NCBI GenBank assembly: GCA_963755695.1
Contig: CAVWLB010000010.1
Location: 310,001 to 374,000, forward strand
Reading direction: 5' to 3'
DNA length: 64,000 nucleotides
From: QHWT01 sp963755695
GTDB lineage: Bacteria > Acidobacteriota > Vicinamibacteria > Vicinamibacterales > 2-12-FULL-66-21
Shown here in pieces: positions 10,269 to 19,708 of the stretch. The notes under the pieces were generated by a model. That model did no database searches. It had not been told where the DNA came from and saw only the letters and a list, made by a program, of their open reading frames with translations. Position 1 is the stretch's first letter, and every line of letters begins with the position of its first letter. The position numbers and the translations under genes are program-made.

Positions 10269-11486
10269 TTGAGTGGCGTTCCCATGGCGCGCTCGAGATC
10301 GGCGAGCGCGAGCTGGTAATCGAGCCCGGCCTGCAGCGCGCGCTGGCGGATCTCGCGCGCCGCCTGCACCGTCTGCAGCAGGGCGGGAAGCCCGGTCTGG
10401 CCCGACTGATACGACTCCTGTGCCATCTGTTCGACCTGCAGCGACGCGGGAAGGATCTCGGTCCTGGTAGCGCTCGACCGCCTGCCGCGCGCTTGCCGCG
10501 CGCGCCACCGCCGCGGACACCGCGCCGGTGATCTGCGCGACGCGCGCTTCTCGATCCGCGATAGCCCGATTCAGCGTGGCCTCGGCGACGGCGACCTCGG
10601 CTCGACCGGTGGTGAAGATCGGCAGCGCGATCGCGGCGCCGGCGCGCCAGCCGAAGGTGAACTCAGGCTGCGCGTCGTAGGTCAGGGTGCCGGAGACGCT
10701 CGGATCGGGTCGGCGCATCGCCTTGGCGAGCGCGACACGCGCGCGCTCCTCGTCGATCTGCTTCTCCAGCACCTGCAGTTCCGCGTTGCCGGCGAGGGCC
10801 TGCGCGTCGCGGCCTGCGGCCGTAGGCAGCGGCCCGCCTTCGAGAGCATCGGCAAGCGTCGGCGCGGCGTCGGAGGGGATAGCCGAGCAGCGCGTTCAGC
10901 TCGGCGCGCGCCGCCGCGACTTCGCCCCGCGCGCGTGCCGATTCGTTCTGCGACCTGCGCCAGCGCGAGCTGCGCCTGGAGCGCCTCGAGACGCGGCGCG
11001 GCGCCGGTCTGAAAGCGCTCCTGCGCGGCATCGCGCGCGCGCGTGGCGATCGCTTTCGAGCTCCTGCGCGATGTCGACCCGCCGCACGGCCGCCACCGAC
11101 CTGGTAATAGGCGCGGCGCACGTCGCTGCGCACGTCGGCGGTGATCCGCGCGGTCTCCGCGTCGGTGACCGCGAGCGTCGCGTTGGCGACGTCGATGCGC
11201 CGCTGCCGCTTGCCGGACAGCTTCGAGCGGCACCGCGCCGCCGAACGCCCAGTGCGGCGTCTCGCGCTCGGCTTCGACGCTGACTTCGGGATTGGGCCGC
11301 TGGCCGGCGGCCTGGACGCGCGGCGAGGTCGATGGCGCGGGCGCTGCGCGCGGCAAGCACGGCGCGGTTGGCCTCGACCGCGCGGGCAAGCGCCTCGTTC
11401 AACGTCAGGCTTGCCGGCGCCTGCGCTGCCGCGGTGATGTTTCCAATGAGTAGGGCAAGCAGCCCGCAGGCGGGCGACGCTTTCAT
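10265..11486 (-). pseudogene. TolC-family outer-membrane efflux protein; frame-disrupted
   Basis: The likely start at 11486 (MKASPACGLLALLIGNITAA) gives a signal peptide followed by LTLNEALARAVEANRAVLAA, the standard N-terminal repeat of TolC-family proteins. Further in-frame pieces are QAAGQRPNPEVSVEAERETP, LEALQAQLALAQVAE, AELNALLGYPL and SVSGTLTYDAQPEFTFGWRA; the last helix ends LALADLERAMGTPLK. Expected length (about 405 aa) fits. The gene heads the tolC-adaptor-permease operon, all overlapping by ATGA. Multiple indels break the frame, as in the two downstream genes. Confidence 0.82.
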
Positions 11487-11527
11487 CCAACGGATAGTAC
11501 TACGCTGGGTATTACGCCGCGATGACA

Positions 11528-12256
11528 TCAGCGGCTGAATACCACGGCGAATCCGCCCTTCATCGGGAGTGCGGTCACGACAAACGGCGCGCGGGATTTG
11601 TGAGCGAGCGCGACCGCCCGGCCGGTGACGGTGCCGAGCGCCGCGCCGAACACCACGTCGCTGAGATAGTGCTCACGCTCCCCCAGTCGCGCGGCGCCCA
11701 CGTAGGCGCCGACGGCATATGCCGCGATGCCAGCCTTCCATCCGAAGCGCTGACGAATGACGCCGGCCGTGGCGAACATCGCCGATGTGTGTCCCGACGG
11801 AAACGAGTAGTGGCCGCCATCGGGTCGTTCGCGCCCGACTGCGTGTTTGAGTCCCTGTGTAATCACGCCGTTCAGCAACTGTGCTTCGACCAGATCGACG
11901 CCGGTGGCCGCCAGCCGTGAATGCTGCGTTAACCGCCCGACAATCCAGGTGCCCGCGGCCGTGGCAATCTGGACGTAGGCGCTGCCAATGCTGTTTCCCG
12001 GATCGAGCGCTTCTTCGAGAGAGTCGGCGCCCGCAACGGATTCCGTCACCTCGCGATCCTTCGGATGCACGGCAAGGGCGACCGTCGCGCCCGTGCCCAG
12101 AATCAGGAGCGAGGGTCCGGAGATCATTTCACGCAGATCGTCCTTCAGGTGGCGACCAATCGAGCGCCCGATCGACCCACCGCCAGAAGAGGCGTCGTCT
12201 GACGCCGCTTGCGGGACGAGCATGGTCGCGACGATGGCCAGGACAACGGTCGTCAT
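11528..12256 (-). CDS. Phosphatase PAP2 family protein
   Basis: An intact 242-aa protein with an N-terminal signal/TM segment (TVVLAIVATMLVPQAAS) and the three PAP2 catalytic motifs: KHAVGRERP (KxxxxxxRP), YSFPSGHTS (PSGH), and ARLGEREHYLSDVVFG (R...HxxxD, with R, H and D present). PAP2 enzymes dephosphorylate lipid phosphates such as phosphatidate or undecaprenyl pyrophosphate at the membrane. The substrate is not evident. It lies just upstream (in sequence) of the pump operon on the same strand but is separated by about 40 bases and has no obvious functional link. Confidence 0.88.
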   Translation of the reverse strand: MTTVVLAIVATMLVPQAASDDASSGGGSIGRSIGRHLKDDLREMISGPSLLILGTGATVALAVHPKDREVTESVAGADSLEEALDPGNSIGSAYVQIATAAGTWIVGRLTQHSRLAATGVDLVEAQLLNGVITQGLKHAVGRERPDGGHYSFPSGHTSAMFATAGVIRQRFGWKAGIAAYAVGAYVGAARLGEREHYLSDVVFGAALGTVTGRAVALAHKSRAPFVVTALPMKGGFAVVFSR

Positions 12257-12430
12257 GCGTGATATCGCGCTCTCGAGAGTATCGAATACCAGGAATCATG
12301 GCGCATGCGGAGGCTCCTCGTCGAGCAACCACCTGCGCCGTCGCTCCCGGCACGGCAAAGAATCGATGAAACACCGAGTTGTCACGCTCACTCTCACCTT
12401 CGTCGCACTGACGTCCGTCAGCTCCCGGAC

Positions 12431-13489
12431 CTACTGCTTGATGACGATGAACCATGCCGCGAGGATGGGTCCCTGAGGGCCGCGGCCACGGCCGCTCCCT
12501 GGCGCCGGTGGCGGTGCGTCAGCGGCCGGCGGCGGCGCCGGGCCGCGCTCTGGCTGAAACAGGTACGCATTGTGTGTCGTTGGATCGACACTGATGGTCT
12601 TCGCGCCCGCGAACGTCGGGACCGTCGCGACCACGCCATATGTGTCGGGCGCATCCTGGTGGACCACGGTCACGTTGCCTTCGCCACCATTCGGAATGTA
12701 GATCAGCTTCGTCGAGGGGTCCCACCCCAAAGCGTCGACCCGCGTGCCGTTCTTGATCGACGCGGTCACCTTGCCCGTGTCCGGGTTGACGACCACCGAG
12801 GTGTGGCTGCACCCGCAGAAAATACGATTCGAGGTCTTGTCGTAGGCGATTCCGGTCGGCCCCTCGCACGGCGCGAGCGGCCAGGATGCGGTCGCCTTCC
12901 ATGATTTTGTGTCGATGACCTGAATCGTGTTCTTGCCTTCGTTGTTGACGAAGATGTGGCCGCGCCCGTCGGCGGCCGCACCTTCGGGTGAAGTGTCCTC
13001 GAGCTCGACGGTCGCAGCGATGTCACCGCTCGCCGGATCGATCGCGGTGAGGGTTCCGATGGGGCGACTGTGATTCGTGAGAATGATCTTGTCGTCGGGC
13101 TCGTCGTACATGATGCCGTCGAGACCGGGACCGACCTTGATTTGCTTGATCGGATTCAGCGTCTTCAGGTCGAACATCGTCACCGTCTGGTCGCCACCGT
13201 TGGTGGTAAACCCGTGACCAGTCTTCGGCGCGATGCCCACGCCATGCACCCCGGGCGTATTCGGAATGTCACCGAGCACCTTGCCGGTCGCCCCCTCGAC
13301 GACCATCACGTGAGTGGCGCGTGACACGAACACCCGACCCGTCGCCGGCTCGGCCGTCACATAGTCGGTGCCGCCTTCTCCTTTGATGTCGAACTTCTCG
13401 ACCTTGAACGCTTGCGGATATCCGGCGCTGGGCTTCAGAAGGCTCACTGCCGTACAAGCGATGACTGCGAGAACGAAATGTCTGGCCAT
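12431..13489 (-). CDS. YncE-like secreted beta-propeller protein
   Basis: The 352-aa product has a signal peptide (FVLAVIACTAVSLLKPSAG) followed by repeated blades of the form ...VDPTTHNAYLF, DPATGRVFVS, DEPDDKIILTNHS, DKTSNRIFCGCSHTSVVVNP and DPSTKLIYIPNGGEGNVTV, the pattern of YncE / YVTN-type seven-bladed propellers. Such proteins are exported and often bind DNA, metals or partner proteins; the family gives no clear enzymatic role. The C-terminus carries a Pro/Ala linker (GPAPPPAADAPPPAPGSG) before the last hydrophobic stretch (PILAAWFIVIKQ). It is transcribed with the GT39-like gene upstream, 16 bases apart. Confidence 0.8.
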   Translation of the reverse strand: MARHFVLAVIACTAVSLLKPSAGYPQAFKVEKFDIKGEGGTDYVTAEPATGRVFVSRATHVMVVEGATGKVLGDIPNTPGVHGVGIAPKTGHGFTTNGGDQTVTMFDLKTLNPIKQIKVGPGLDGIMYDEPDDKIILTNHSRPIGTLTAIDPASGDIAATVELEDTSPEGAAADGRGHIFVNNEGKNTIQVIDTKSWKATASWPLAPCEGPTGIAYDKTSNRIFCGCSHTSVVVNPDTGKVTASIKNGTRVDALGWDPSTKLIYIPNGGEGNVTVVHQDAPDTYGVVATVPTFAGAKTISVDPTTHNAYLFQPERGPAPPPAADAPPPAPGSGRGRGPQGPILAAWFIVIKQ

Positions 13490-13505
13490 ACAAACCTCAA
13501 TCAGA

Positions 13506-15137
13506 TCACGGAGGACACAAATAAATGTGTGGCACGACTGGCGGATTGGGCCCGCACGGATGTCGGGCCACCAGGACCGCCTCGCCTCGGTGCGCTGCGA
13601 CGATGTCCTGGTACTGTCGCACGCGCACCCGAGTGGAGGATGCGACGATGATGCGCTCGTTGGTCAGGAAGGTAATGGGATAGGAGAGTGCGTAGTCGGC
13701 GATACCGTAGTGAACGCCTCGTGCGTCGAGCGCGGCAATAAGTTCGCGCTTCCCGCCGACCGGTGCACGCGTCGCATATTCAGCCCAGAGCCGCGCGTGC
13801 GCGACCCCATGAATGGCGGTCCAGCCGATGAGCACCATCACCCAAATCGTTCGCCGGCGTGCAAACGACTCGACTCTCAGATACCAGCCGGCGACGCCAC
13901 TCGCCGTGAGTAGAGAGAGCAGGTCGTAGTTCATCTTGTAGATTGTCAGCACACCGCAACGCGCGATGACATACGCACCCGCAGACAGTGTGCCCGCGAG
14001 GATCAGATACGTGCATCCGTCGAGCTCGGGCGGCCAGCCTCGTTGCCGGGCAATCCCGAGTCCGATGCGAATGAGGGCGGTTGCCATGAGTGCGGCGAGC
14101 CACAGACCAGCGCCCCTCATGCCTTGCCTCACACGGCTCTCGATCCCGTATTCCACGAGCTGCTGCGGCTTTGTACCGAACAGCAGCGGCCAGTGGAACG
14201 ACACGAGCTTTTCGAGTCCCGGCACGATCGTGTGAGGATCGAGGCACAGGTGCCCCTCGATTTCTCCGATCTCCGTAGGTTCATTCAGATCGGCGAACGT
14301 GGTGCCAGGACCCAGCGCTGAGGCCGAGTGCTTGATGCTCTCCGCCGCGATCCATAGTGATGAGGCAATGACGACCGTGACTACGACACGGCGACCGCCG
14401 GTGCGGCTAAAGAGCTCTCGGCGTCCGGCGAGGACCAACAGCAGGGCAACGTAGCCGTACAGCGTAAAGGTTCGCTGAAGAATGCCGACACCAAGGATGA
14501 CGCCGCTCCAGATCGGCCGCGCGCGCGCGAGCCAGAGGAGCAGAACATAGATGAACGTCTCGACACTTCCGCCATTGGCCTCGAGCAACTGAGCGGTCGT
14601 GCCCGGGCCCGGCAATACGAAAAACAGCGACGCTATCGCGGCATGCAGCGGTGCCAGCCCCACCCCACGTTCGAAGAGGTGCAGCAGCAGCAGCGCGACG
14701 CTGACGTTGGCGGCCAGAAGTGGCAGCTTCAACGCCGTGACGGAGGGACCAAAGAGCAGAAAAAGAGGCGCGGCGAGCCACGCCTCCACGGCCAAGAGGT
14801 AGTTCTGACCGTACATGAAAAGCGGCCAGGCGCGACCTTCGGCGAGATGCTTTGCCATCAGACCGAGGACTGCTTGATTGGCGTCGATGTACGATTGGGG
14901 CCAGAAAACAAATACGGCCGAGCGAGAGACAACCAATATTGAAACCGCTGCGTAGACGTGGCGGCGTCTCAACTTGCCGGTCCAGAGACCAGCGCGCCAT
15001 GCTTGGGGGCGGCGAAACATCCCGTCTCGCGACGCACGCGAGTTGCGCGATGAACGGTTCGGGTCGCGTGGCTCGTAGGTCTGAAGCCGCACGTACCCCC
15101 CGAGGCTATAGATCGGAACATGAACTGTTGATGACAT
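13506..15137 (-). CDS. Multi-pass membrane protein, glycosyltransferase family 39-like
   Basis: A 543-aa protein with about ten hydrophobic segments. After a basic N-terminus it shows FWPQSYIDANQAVLGLMAKH and WPLFMYGQNYLLAVEAWLAA, a layout typical of bacterial GT39/ArnT-like or Dpm-sugar-using membrane glycosyltransferases, where the first periplasmic loop carries an acidic catalytic residue (here D in YIDAN). The C-terminal soluble part is short (LIAALDARGVHYGIADYAL). A later start at 15020 (MFRRPQAWR) is plausible and would trim a Ser/Arg-rich leader. The acceptor and donor are unknown. Confidence 0.65.
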   Translation of the reverse strand: MSSTVHVPIYSLGGYVRLQTYEPRDPNRSSRNSRASRDGMFRRPQAWRAGLWTGKLRRRHVYAAVSILVVSRSAVFVFWPQSYIDANQAVLGLMAKHLAEGRAWPLFMYGQNYLLAVEAWLAAPLFLLFGPSVTALKLPLLAANVSVALLLLHLFERGVGLAPLHAAIASLFFVLPGPGTTAQLLEANGGSVETFIYVLLLWLARARPIWSGVILGVGILQRTFTLYGYVALLLVLAGRRELFSRTGGRRVVVTVVIASSLWIAAESIKHSASALGPGTTFADLNEPTEIGEIEGHLCLDPHTIVPGLEKLVSFHWPLLFGTKPQQLVEYGIESRVRQGMRGAGLWLAALMATALIRIGLGIARQRGWPPELDGCTYLILAGTLSAGAYVIARCGVLTIYKMNYDLLSLLTASGVAGWYLRVESFARRRTIWVMVLIGWTAIHGVAHARLWAEYATRAPVGGKRELIAALDARGVHYGIADYALSYPITFLTNERIIVASSTRVRVRQYQDIVAAHRGEAVLVARHPCGPNPPVVPHIYLCPP

Positions 15138-15221
15138 CCGCTGTCATCGAACGTTCATGTGTGATGGGCCGCCGGCCTGCGTTACGAGGCGCTCGGCACA
15201 CGGCCGTCCCAGGCTTCCATT

Positions 15222-17708
15222 TCATCGACCGAAGGCGCGCGCAGACAGCACATCCTTTCTTCCACTCCACGTCCACAGCACCACGGTCGATCCATCGGTA
15301 TCGAGGACGACCGCGCCGTCTTGGTCGGTTCGGAAGATTCTGGCGCCCGCGGAGCGGTAGCGTTCGACAATGGTCGGCGCGGGATGCCCGAACGGATTTC
15401 GCCGGCCGGAACTGAAGACGACCACAGCCGGATGGGTTGCCTCGATAAACTCCGGCGAGCTGCTCCCGGCGCTCCCATGATGTGGCGCCTTGACGATCAC
15501 CAGCGGGGCACGTCCAAGTCCCCCGGCGATCGTGCGTTCGACAGTGCGGCTGATGTCTCCCGGAAGCACGATTTCGACATCCGCCAGGCGGACGTCCAGC
15601 ACCACCGAGTCGTCGTTACGGACTCGACGCCGCTCCCAGTCGGGCTCGGGCGGATGGAGCACCTGAATCGAGGTCGCGCCGGCAAAGAGCGCGCGGCCAG
15701 TGCGTAACTCACGCCAGAGCACTCCCCGGCGGTCTGCGGCTTCGTGCAACCGGGCCATCGGACCGTGGTCCCGAACGGGGATTCCTTCCCACACGCACCG
15801 CGGGCGAAGCGCGTGAAGGATGCCGGGCGCTCCTCCAGCGTGATCCGGATCGCCGTGGGTGATGACCATCGATCCCAATCGGTCCACGCCAAACGCCCAG
15901 AGCGCGGGAACCGTTACCCGACGTCCAAGATCGAACGACCCGACAGGCGCGCCTCCAGCATCGACGAGGAGCGGATCCCCGGATCCGGGCCAGACGAGCG
16001 TGGCATCTCCCTGGCCAACGTCGATGAAGACGACGCGGGTCCATCCCGGCGGCGCAGGAGCCACTCGCGTGGCGCGTGCGAATGGCGGTGCCGTTATCCC
16101 CAGCGTTGCGCCGACTGCAACGGCGGCGACAGCGACGAGCGTCAGGCAGACCTGCGCGCGTCGAGGGCACATCCGCCGGCAGAGCAGCGCACACCACGCC
16201 CCGTACCAGCAGACGATCAGCCACATCGCCGGCGGTGGCACATCGATGACGAGCCATGGCGCAACATCGACCAGACCTGCCGATCGCAGGAGGGCGGACG
16301 TCGATACGTGTGCGACCCATCCGCAAATCGATGCGACAGAGGCCGACAGACCGTTAGATGCGACGGCGGCAAGTCCCGCAATCTGGATTGCCGACATCAA
16401 CGGAATCGCGACGAAGTTGAGCGCCAGGCCGGCAATGCTGATCCGGCCAAAGAGACGGGCACCCAGCGGCGCGAGCGCAACTTCTGCGCACAGTGTGGCC
16501 AGGCCGAGCGCGCGAAGCGCCAGCAGAGCGGTCCTTCCCAATCGATGCCAGCGTGGTTCCGGCTTCAATCGTCTTGAACTCACCGTCGCCCGTGCTGCCC
16601 CGACGACAATCGCGAGCGTCGCACCGTACGAGAGCGCGAATCCGGGGTCGAGCACAGATAGCGGCATCGATGCCGCGGCGACCGCCGCCGCGACGGCAAG
16701 CGCGTTGAGCGCCGGTCCCCGATGATCGAGCAGGCGGGCAGCGAGGTAGATGATGCCGGCGAGCGTCGCGCGCAACACGGACGAGGCGAGCCCTGCGGCG
16801 TAGCCGTAGAAGGCGAGAAACAGGATCGATGCTGCGGCCGCCGAGCGCGGAGACAATCGCAGGGCGCGTCCGGCCAGCACGAGTAACGAGGTCAGGAGCG
16901 CGATGTTTCCGCCCGAGATCGCGATGACGTGGTACGTGCCGGCCTCTTGCAGCCTCCGTTCGTCTTCAGGATCGAGGCCGCTGCGATCGCCGATGAGAAT
17001 CGCGGTCACGACCCCTGCCGCGCGAGGGCTCCATCGACCGACCGCGGTTCGGGTCACCTCGCGCACATGGCGACGGAGGGCTCCAGCGGCCTCTTCGAGA
17101 TACGACCCTCGGGAGACGAGCGTGACGACCGCGGCGCTCTTCACCGTTCCGACGAGCGCGATGCCCTGTCTCGCCAGCCGCCCGCGTTCGCTCGGCACGC
17201 CGGGGTTTTGGTAGTCGAGCGGTTCCCGAAGCGTGGCGTCGAAGCTGACCGTTCGTCCTTGCGTCCACTCGCTCGCGACCCTTGACGCAAGCGCTCCGAG
17301 AACGGCGACGCGCACCCCGCCCTGAACGACGGAGGGCCAGTCTCGATCCTCGAGGCTGCGAGCGTCGATCGTGACCGCGATGCCAAAAGCCGTAACCGCG
17401 GCATCTTCGCGAAGCACCCCGGTCAGCCGAACCGGCCGTGTGGGCCGTGCGGCCTCGAACCACGCGAGCAGGGCGGGATGATCGGCTTGCCGAGCCGCGC
17501 GAGCACCGAGGACGAGTCCCGCAGACAGGCAGCCGCACAGAATCGCGATCATCAACGCACGGTGGTAGCTCGCCCACAGCGATACAGCAGCGACGAACCA
17601 CGCAGCAACGAGGACGATCAGGCCGACGGCCTGGGAAGGCTGGCCGAGCGCTCCGACAGCGACGCCCGCGAGCAGCGGAACGGCAGCAAGCAAAGCCGGA
17701 GCGGACAT
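15222..17708 (-). CDS. comEC: ComEC/Rec2-family DNA internalisation protein
   Basis: An intact 828-aa protein with the three parts of ComEC: an N-terminal membrane/OB-type region with DUF4131-like sequence, the central Competence domain (GRWSPRAAGVVTAILIGDRS, EAGTYHVIAISGGNIALLTS) and a C-terminal metallo-beta-lactamase domain (VVFIDVGQGDATLVWP, MVITHGDPDHAGG, IVKAPHHGSAG). The HGDPDHAGG and HHGS motifs supply the metal ligands. It forms the inner-membrane channel that takes up single-stranded DNA during transformation. The gene stands alone between mazG and the GT39-like gene. Natural competence would fit the amount of mobile DNA in this window, though that link is inference. Confidence 0.92.
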   Translation of the reverse strand: MSAPALLAAVPLLAGVAVGALGQPSQAVGLIVLVAAWFVAAVSLWASYHRALMIAILCGCLSAGLVLGARAARQADHPALLAWFEAARPTRPVRLTGVLREDAAVTAFGIAVTIDARSLEDRDWPSVVQGGVRVAVLGALASRVASEWTQGRTVSFDATLREPLDYQNPGVPSERGRLARQGIALVGTVKSAAVVTLVSRGSYLEEAAGALRRHVREVTRTAVGRWSPRAAGVVTAILIGDRSGLDPEDERRLQEAGTYHVIAISGGNIALLTSLLVLAGRALRLSPRSAAAASILFLAFYGYAAGLASSVLRATLAGIIYLAARLLDHRGPALNALAVAAAVAAASMPLSVLDPGFALSYGATLAIVVGAARATVSSRRLKPEPRWHRLGRTALLALRALGLATLCAEVALAPLGARLFGRISIAGLALNFVAIPLMSAIQIAGLAAVASNGLSASVASICGWVAHVSTSALLRSAGLVDVAPWLVIDVPPPAMWLIVCWYGAWCALLCRRMCPRRAQVCLTLVAVAAVAVGATLGITAPPFARATRVAPAPPGWTRVVFIDVGQGDATLVWPGSGDPLLVDAGGAPVGSFDLGRRVTVPALWAFGVDRLGSMVITHGDPDHAGGAPGILHALRPRCVWEGIPVRDHGPMARLHEAADRRGVLWRELRTGRALFAGATSIQVLHPPEPDWERRRVRNDDSVVLDVRLADVEIVLPGDISRTVERTIAGGLGRAPLVIVKAPHHGSAGSSSPEFIEATHPAVVVFSSGRRNPFGHPAPTIVERYRSAGARIFRTDQDGAVVLDTDGSTVVLWTWSGRKDVLSARAFGR

Positions 17709-17804
17709 GCAACCGGAATGCTGAGCGTTGAATCGCTGCGAATGTCCCGATCGCGGGACGCGTTCGAGGTGCAGGTGCGCAGGAATCGCGCACCTCCCCG
17801 ACCG

Positions 17805-18620
17805 TCAGTTATGTGGATTTTGATGCGAGCTCTTGACCGCCTGCCACGCGCCTTCCATCTCTTCTAGAGTGGCCTCGTGGACCGATCGTCCGTGGCTGTG
17901 AAGGTGCTCTTCGAGCGCGGCGAAGCGTTTCGAGAATTTCTCGTTGGCCTTGCGGAGCGCCGACTCCGGTTCGATTCCGAGCTTTCGCGCGAGGTTCGCG
18001 ATCGAGAAGAGCAGGTCGCCCATTTCTTCCTCTGTTCGTGCCGCCCCTTCGCTGTCGAGCGCGCGGCGCAGCTCGTGGACTTCCTCCTCGATCTTGTCGA
18101 CCACGTCTGACGTACGCGACCAGTCGAACCCGACGGCTGCCACGCGCGTGCCGATCTCGTAGGCCCGCAGCAACGCCGGCAAGGCTTTCGGCACCCCGCG
18201 CAAGACGCCGCGCCGTTCCCCGGCGTCCCGTTGTTCCTGCGCCTTGATCTGTTCCCACTGCTGCACGACCTCGCCGGGCGTATCGAGCGGCCGGCCGCCA
18301 GGATCGAAGATGTGCGGATGACGGCGAATCAGTTTCGCGGTGATCGCGTTGAGCGATTCCAGGACGGTGAACTGACCGGCATCAGCCGCGACCTGTGCCA
18401 GGAACACCCCTTCGAAGATCAGATCGCCGATCTCACTGCGCAGCGCGCCAGTGTCGCCGCGATCGATGGCGTCGAGCACTTCATGCGTCTCTTCGAGCAG
18501 GAACCCGCGCAGCGACTCGAGCGTCTGTTCGCGATCCCACGGGCAACCGTCGGGCGCGCGGAGCCGCGCCATGATATCGACGAGTTTCTGGAACGCCTCT
18601 CCGGCCAACGACGAAGACAT
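17805..18620 (-). CDS. mazG: Nucleoside triphosphate pyrophosphohydrolase MazG
   Basis: A 271-aa protein with two MazG-type all-alpha NTP-pyrophosphatase domains. The N-half has RAPDGCPWDREQTLESLRGF, LLEETHEVLDAI and the metal-binding EIGDLIFEGVFLA; the C-half has DKIEEEVHELRRAL and EEMGDLLFSIANLARKLG. The EExxE and ExxD motifs coordinate Mg2+. MazG hydrolyses (d)NTPs to monophosphates and clears aberrant nucleotides. The length matches E. coli-type MazG (about 263 aa). It is divergently oriented to the DUF1844 gene with only 26 bases between. Confidence 0.93.
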   Translation of the reverse strand: MSSSLAGEAFQKLVDIMARLRAPDGCPWDREQTLESLRGFLLEETHEVLDAIDRGDTGALRSEIGDLIFEGVFLAQVAADAGQFTVLESLNAITAKLIRRHPHIFDPGGRPLDTPGEVVQQWEQIKAQEQRDAGERRGVLRGVPKALPALLRAYEIGTRVAAVGFDWSRTSDVVDKIEEEVHELRRALDSEGAARTEEEMGDLLFSIANLARKLGIEPESALRKANEKFSKRFAALEEHLHSHGRSVHEATLEEMEGAWQAVKSSHQNPHN

Positions 18621-18646
18621 ACAGCTGACTATGCTAGCATCGCGAG

Positions 18647-18940
18647 GTGGCCGACCAGACCGAGGACACCTCCAGCATCTCGTTCACCGGCTTCATCCTG
18701 TCGCTGGCGACGACCGCCGCGGTGCACTTTGGCGACATCGCCGACCCGAACACTGGCAAAACCGGCGAGCCCAATCTTGTTGCCGCCCGGCAGCTGATCG
18801 AGATCATCACCATGCTGCAGGAGAAGACCCAGGGCAACCTCTCCGATCCGGAGGCCAAGCTGGTCGACGATCTTCTCTACGAATTGCGGCTGCGCTTCGT
18901 GAACGCCCAGCAGGGCGAAAAGCGCATCATCGAACCGTAA
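18647..18940 (+). CDS. DUF1844 domain protein
   Basis: A 97-aa protein starting at a GTG. The sequence SISFTGFILSLATTAAVHFG, then NLVAARQLIEIITMLQEKT and LVDDLLYELRLRFVNAQ, matches the small DUF1844 family common in acidobacteria and deltaproteobacteria. The function is unknown. It is followed after three bases by the metallo-hydrolase gene and looks like the first gene of the DUF1844-hydrolase-ribF operon. No cysteine, membrane helix or signal peptide is seen. Confidence 0.82.
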   Translation: MADQTEDTSSISFTGFILSLATTAAVHFGDIADPNTGKTGEPNLVAARQLIEIITMLQEKTQGNLSDPEAKLVDDLLYELRLRFVNAQQGEKRIIEP

Positions 18941-18943
18941 CCT

Positions 18944-19708
18944 TTGGAGATCACGTTTCTCGGGACCGGCACGTCGCATGGTGTGCCGATGATCGGCTGC
19001 GACTGTGCGACCTGCCGCTCGCGCGATCCTCGCGATCGCCGGCTGCGCCCGTCGATCCTGATCCAGACCTCCGAGGCCAACCTGCTGGTCGACGCCGGGC
19101 CGGATCTGCGCGAGCAGGCGCTGACTCACGGCATCCGCCGCGTCGACGCGATCCTCTTCACTCACGGTCATGCGGATCACATTCTCGGTATGGACGATCT
19201 GAGGCGATTCAATGCGCTGCAGAAGGGGGCGATCGCCTGTTTCGGCGATGCGCAGACGCTCGAGGACATTCGAAAGACCTTCGGCTACGTCTTCAGCCCG
19301 GCCACGTCCAAAGGTGGGGGGCTGCCGCAGCTGGAACTCTTCCGCGTGATGGGCCCGTTCTGCACGGGACGCTCGCAGGTGACACCGGTTCCGCTGTGGC
19401 ACGGCAAGCGTCCCATCCTCGGCTATCGCATCGGTGCGTTTGCCTACCTGACCGACTGCAGCCGCATTCCGGACGACTCGTGGCGGCTGCTCGACGGGCT
19501 GGAGGTGCTGGTGCTGGATGCGCTCCGCGAGCGCCCGCATCCGACGCATTTTTCCCTGAGCGAGGCCACCGAGGCCGCGTCACGAATCGGCGCCCGCCGC
19601 ACCTTCTTTACCCATATGTGCCACGATCTGCCGCACGGCCCCACGAACGCGAGGCTTCCACATGGCTTCAGCCTCGCTCACGACGGGCTGGTCTTGAATG
19701 TTCAATGA
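18944..19708 (+). CDS. MBL-fold metallo-hydrolase, PhnP-like
   Basis: A 254-aa protein with a TTG start. It opens ITFLGTGTSHGVPMIGCDCA and has the metal-binding motif FTHGHADHILG, a later PLWHGKRPILGYRIG and the C-terminal FFTHMCHDLPHG. The GCDCATCRS cysteine cluster is characteristic of the PhnP-type branch, which contains phosphodiesterases acting on small cyclic phosphates. The true substrate is not known. It overlaps ribF by ATGA, so the two are probably co-translated. Confidence 0.85.
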   Translation: MEITFLGTGTSHGVPMIGCDCATCRSRDPRDRRLRPSILIQTSEANLLVDAGPDLREQALTHGIRRVDAILFTHGHADHILGMDDLRRFNALQKGAIACFGDAQTLEDIRKTFGYVFSPATSKGGGLPQLELFRVMGPFCTGRSQVTPVPLWHGKRPILGYRIGAFAYLTDCSRIPDDSWRLLDGLEVLVLDALRERPHPTHFSLSEATEAASRIGARRTFFTHMCHDLPHGPTNARLPHGFSLAHDGLVLNVQ

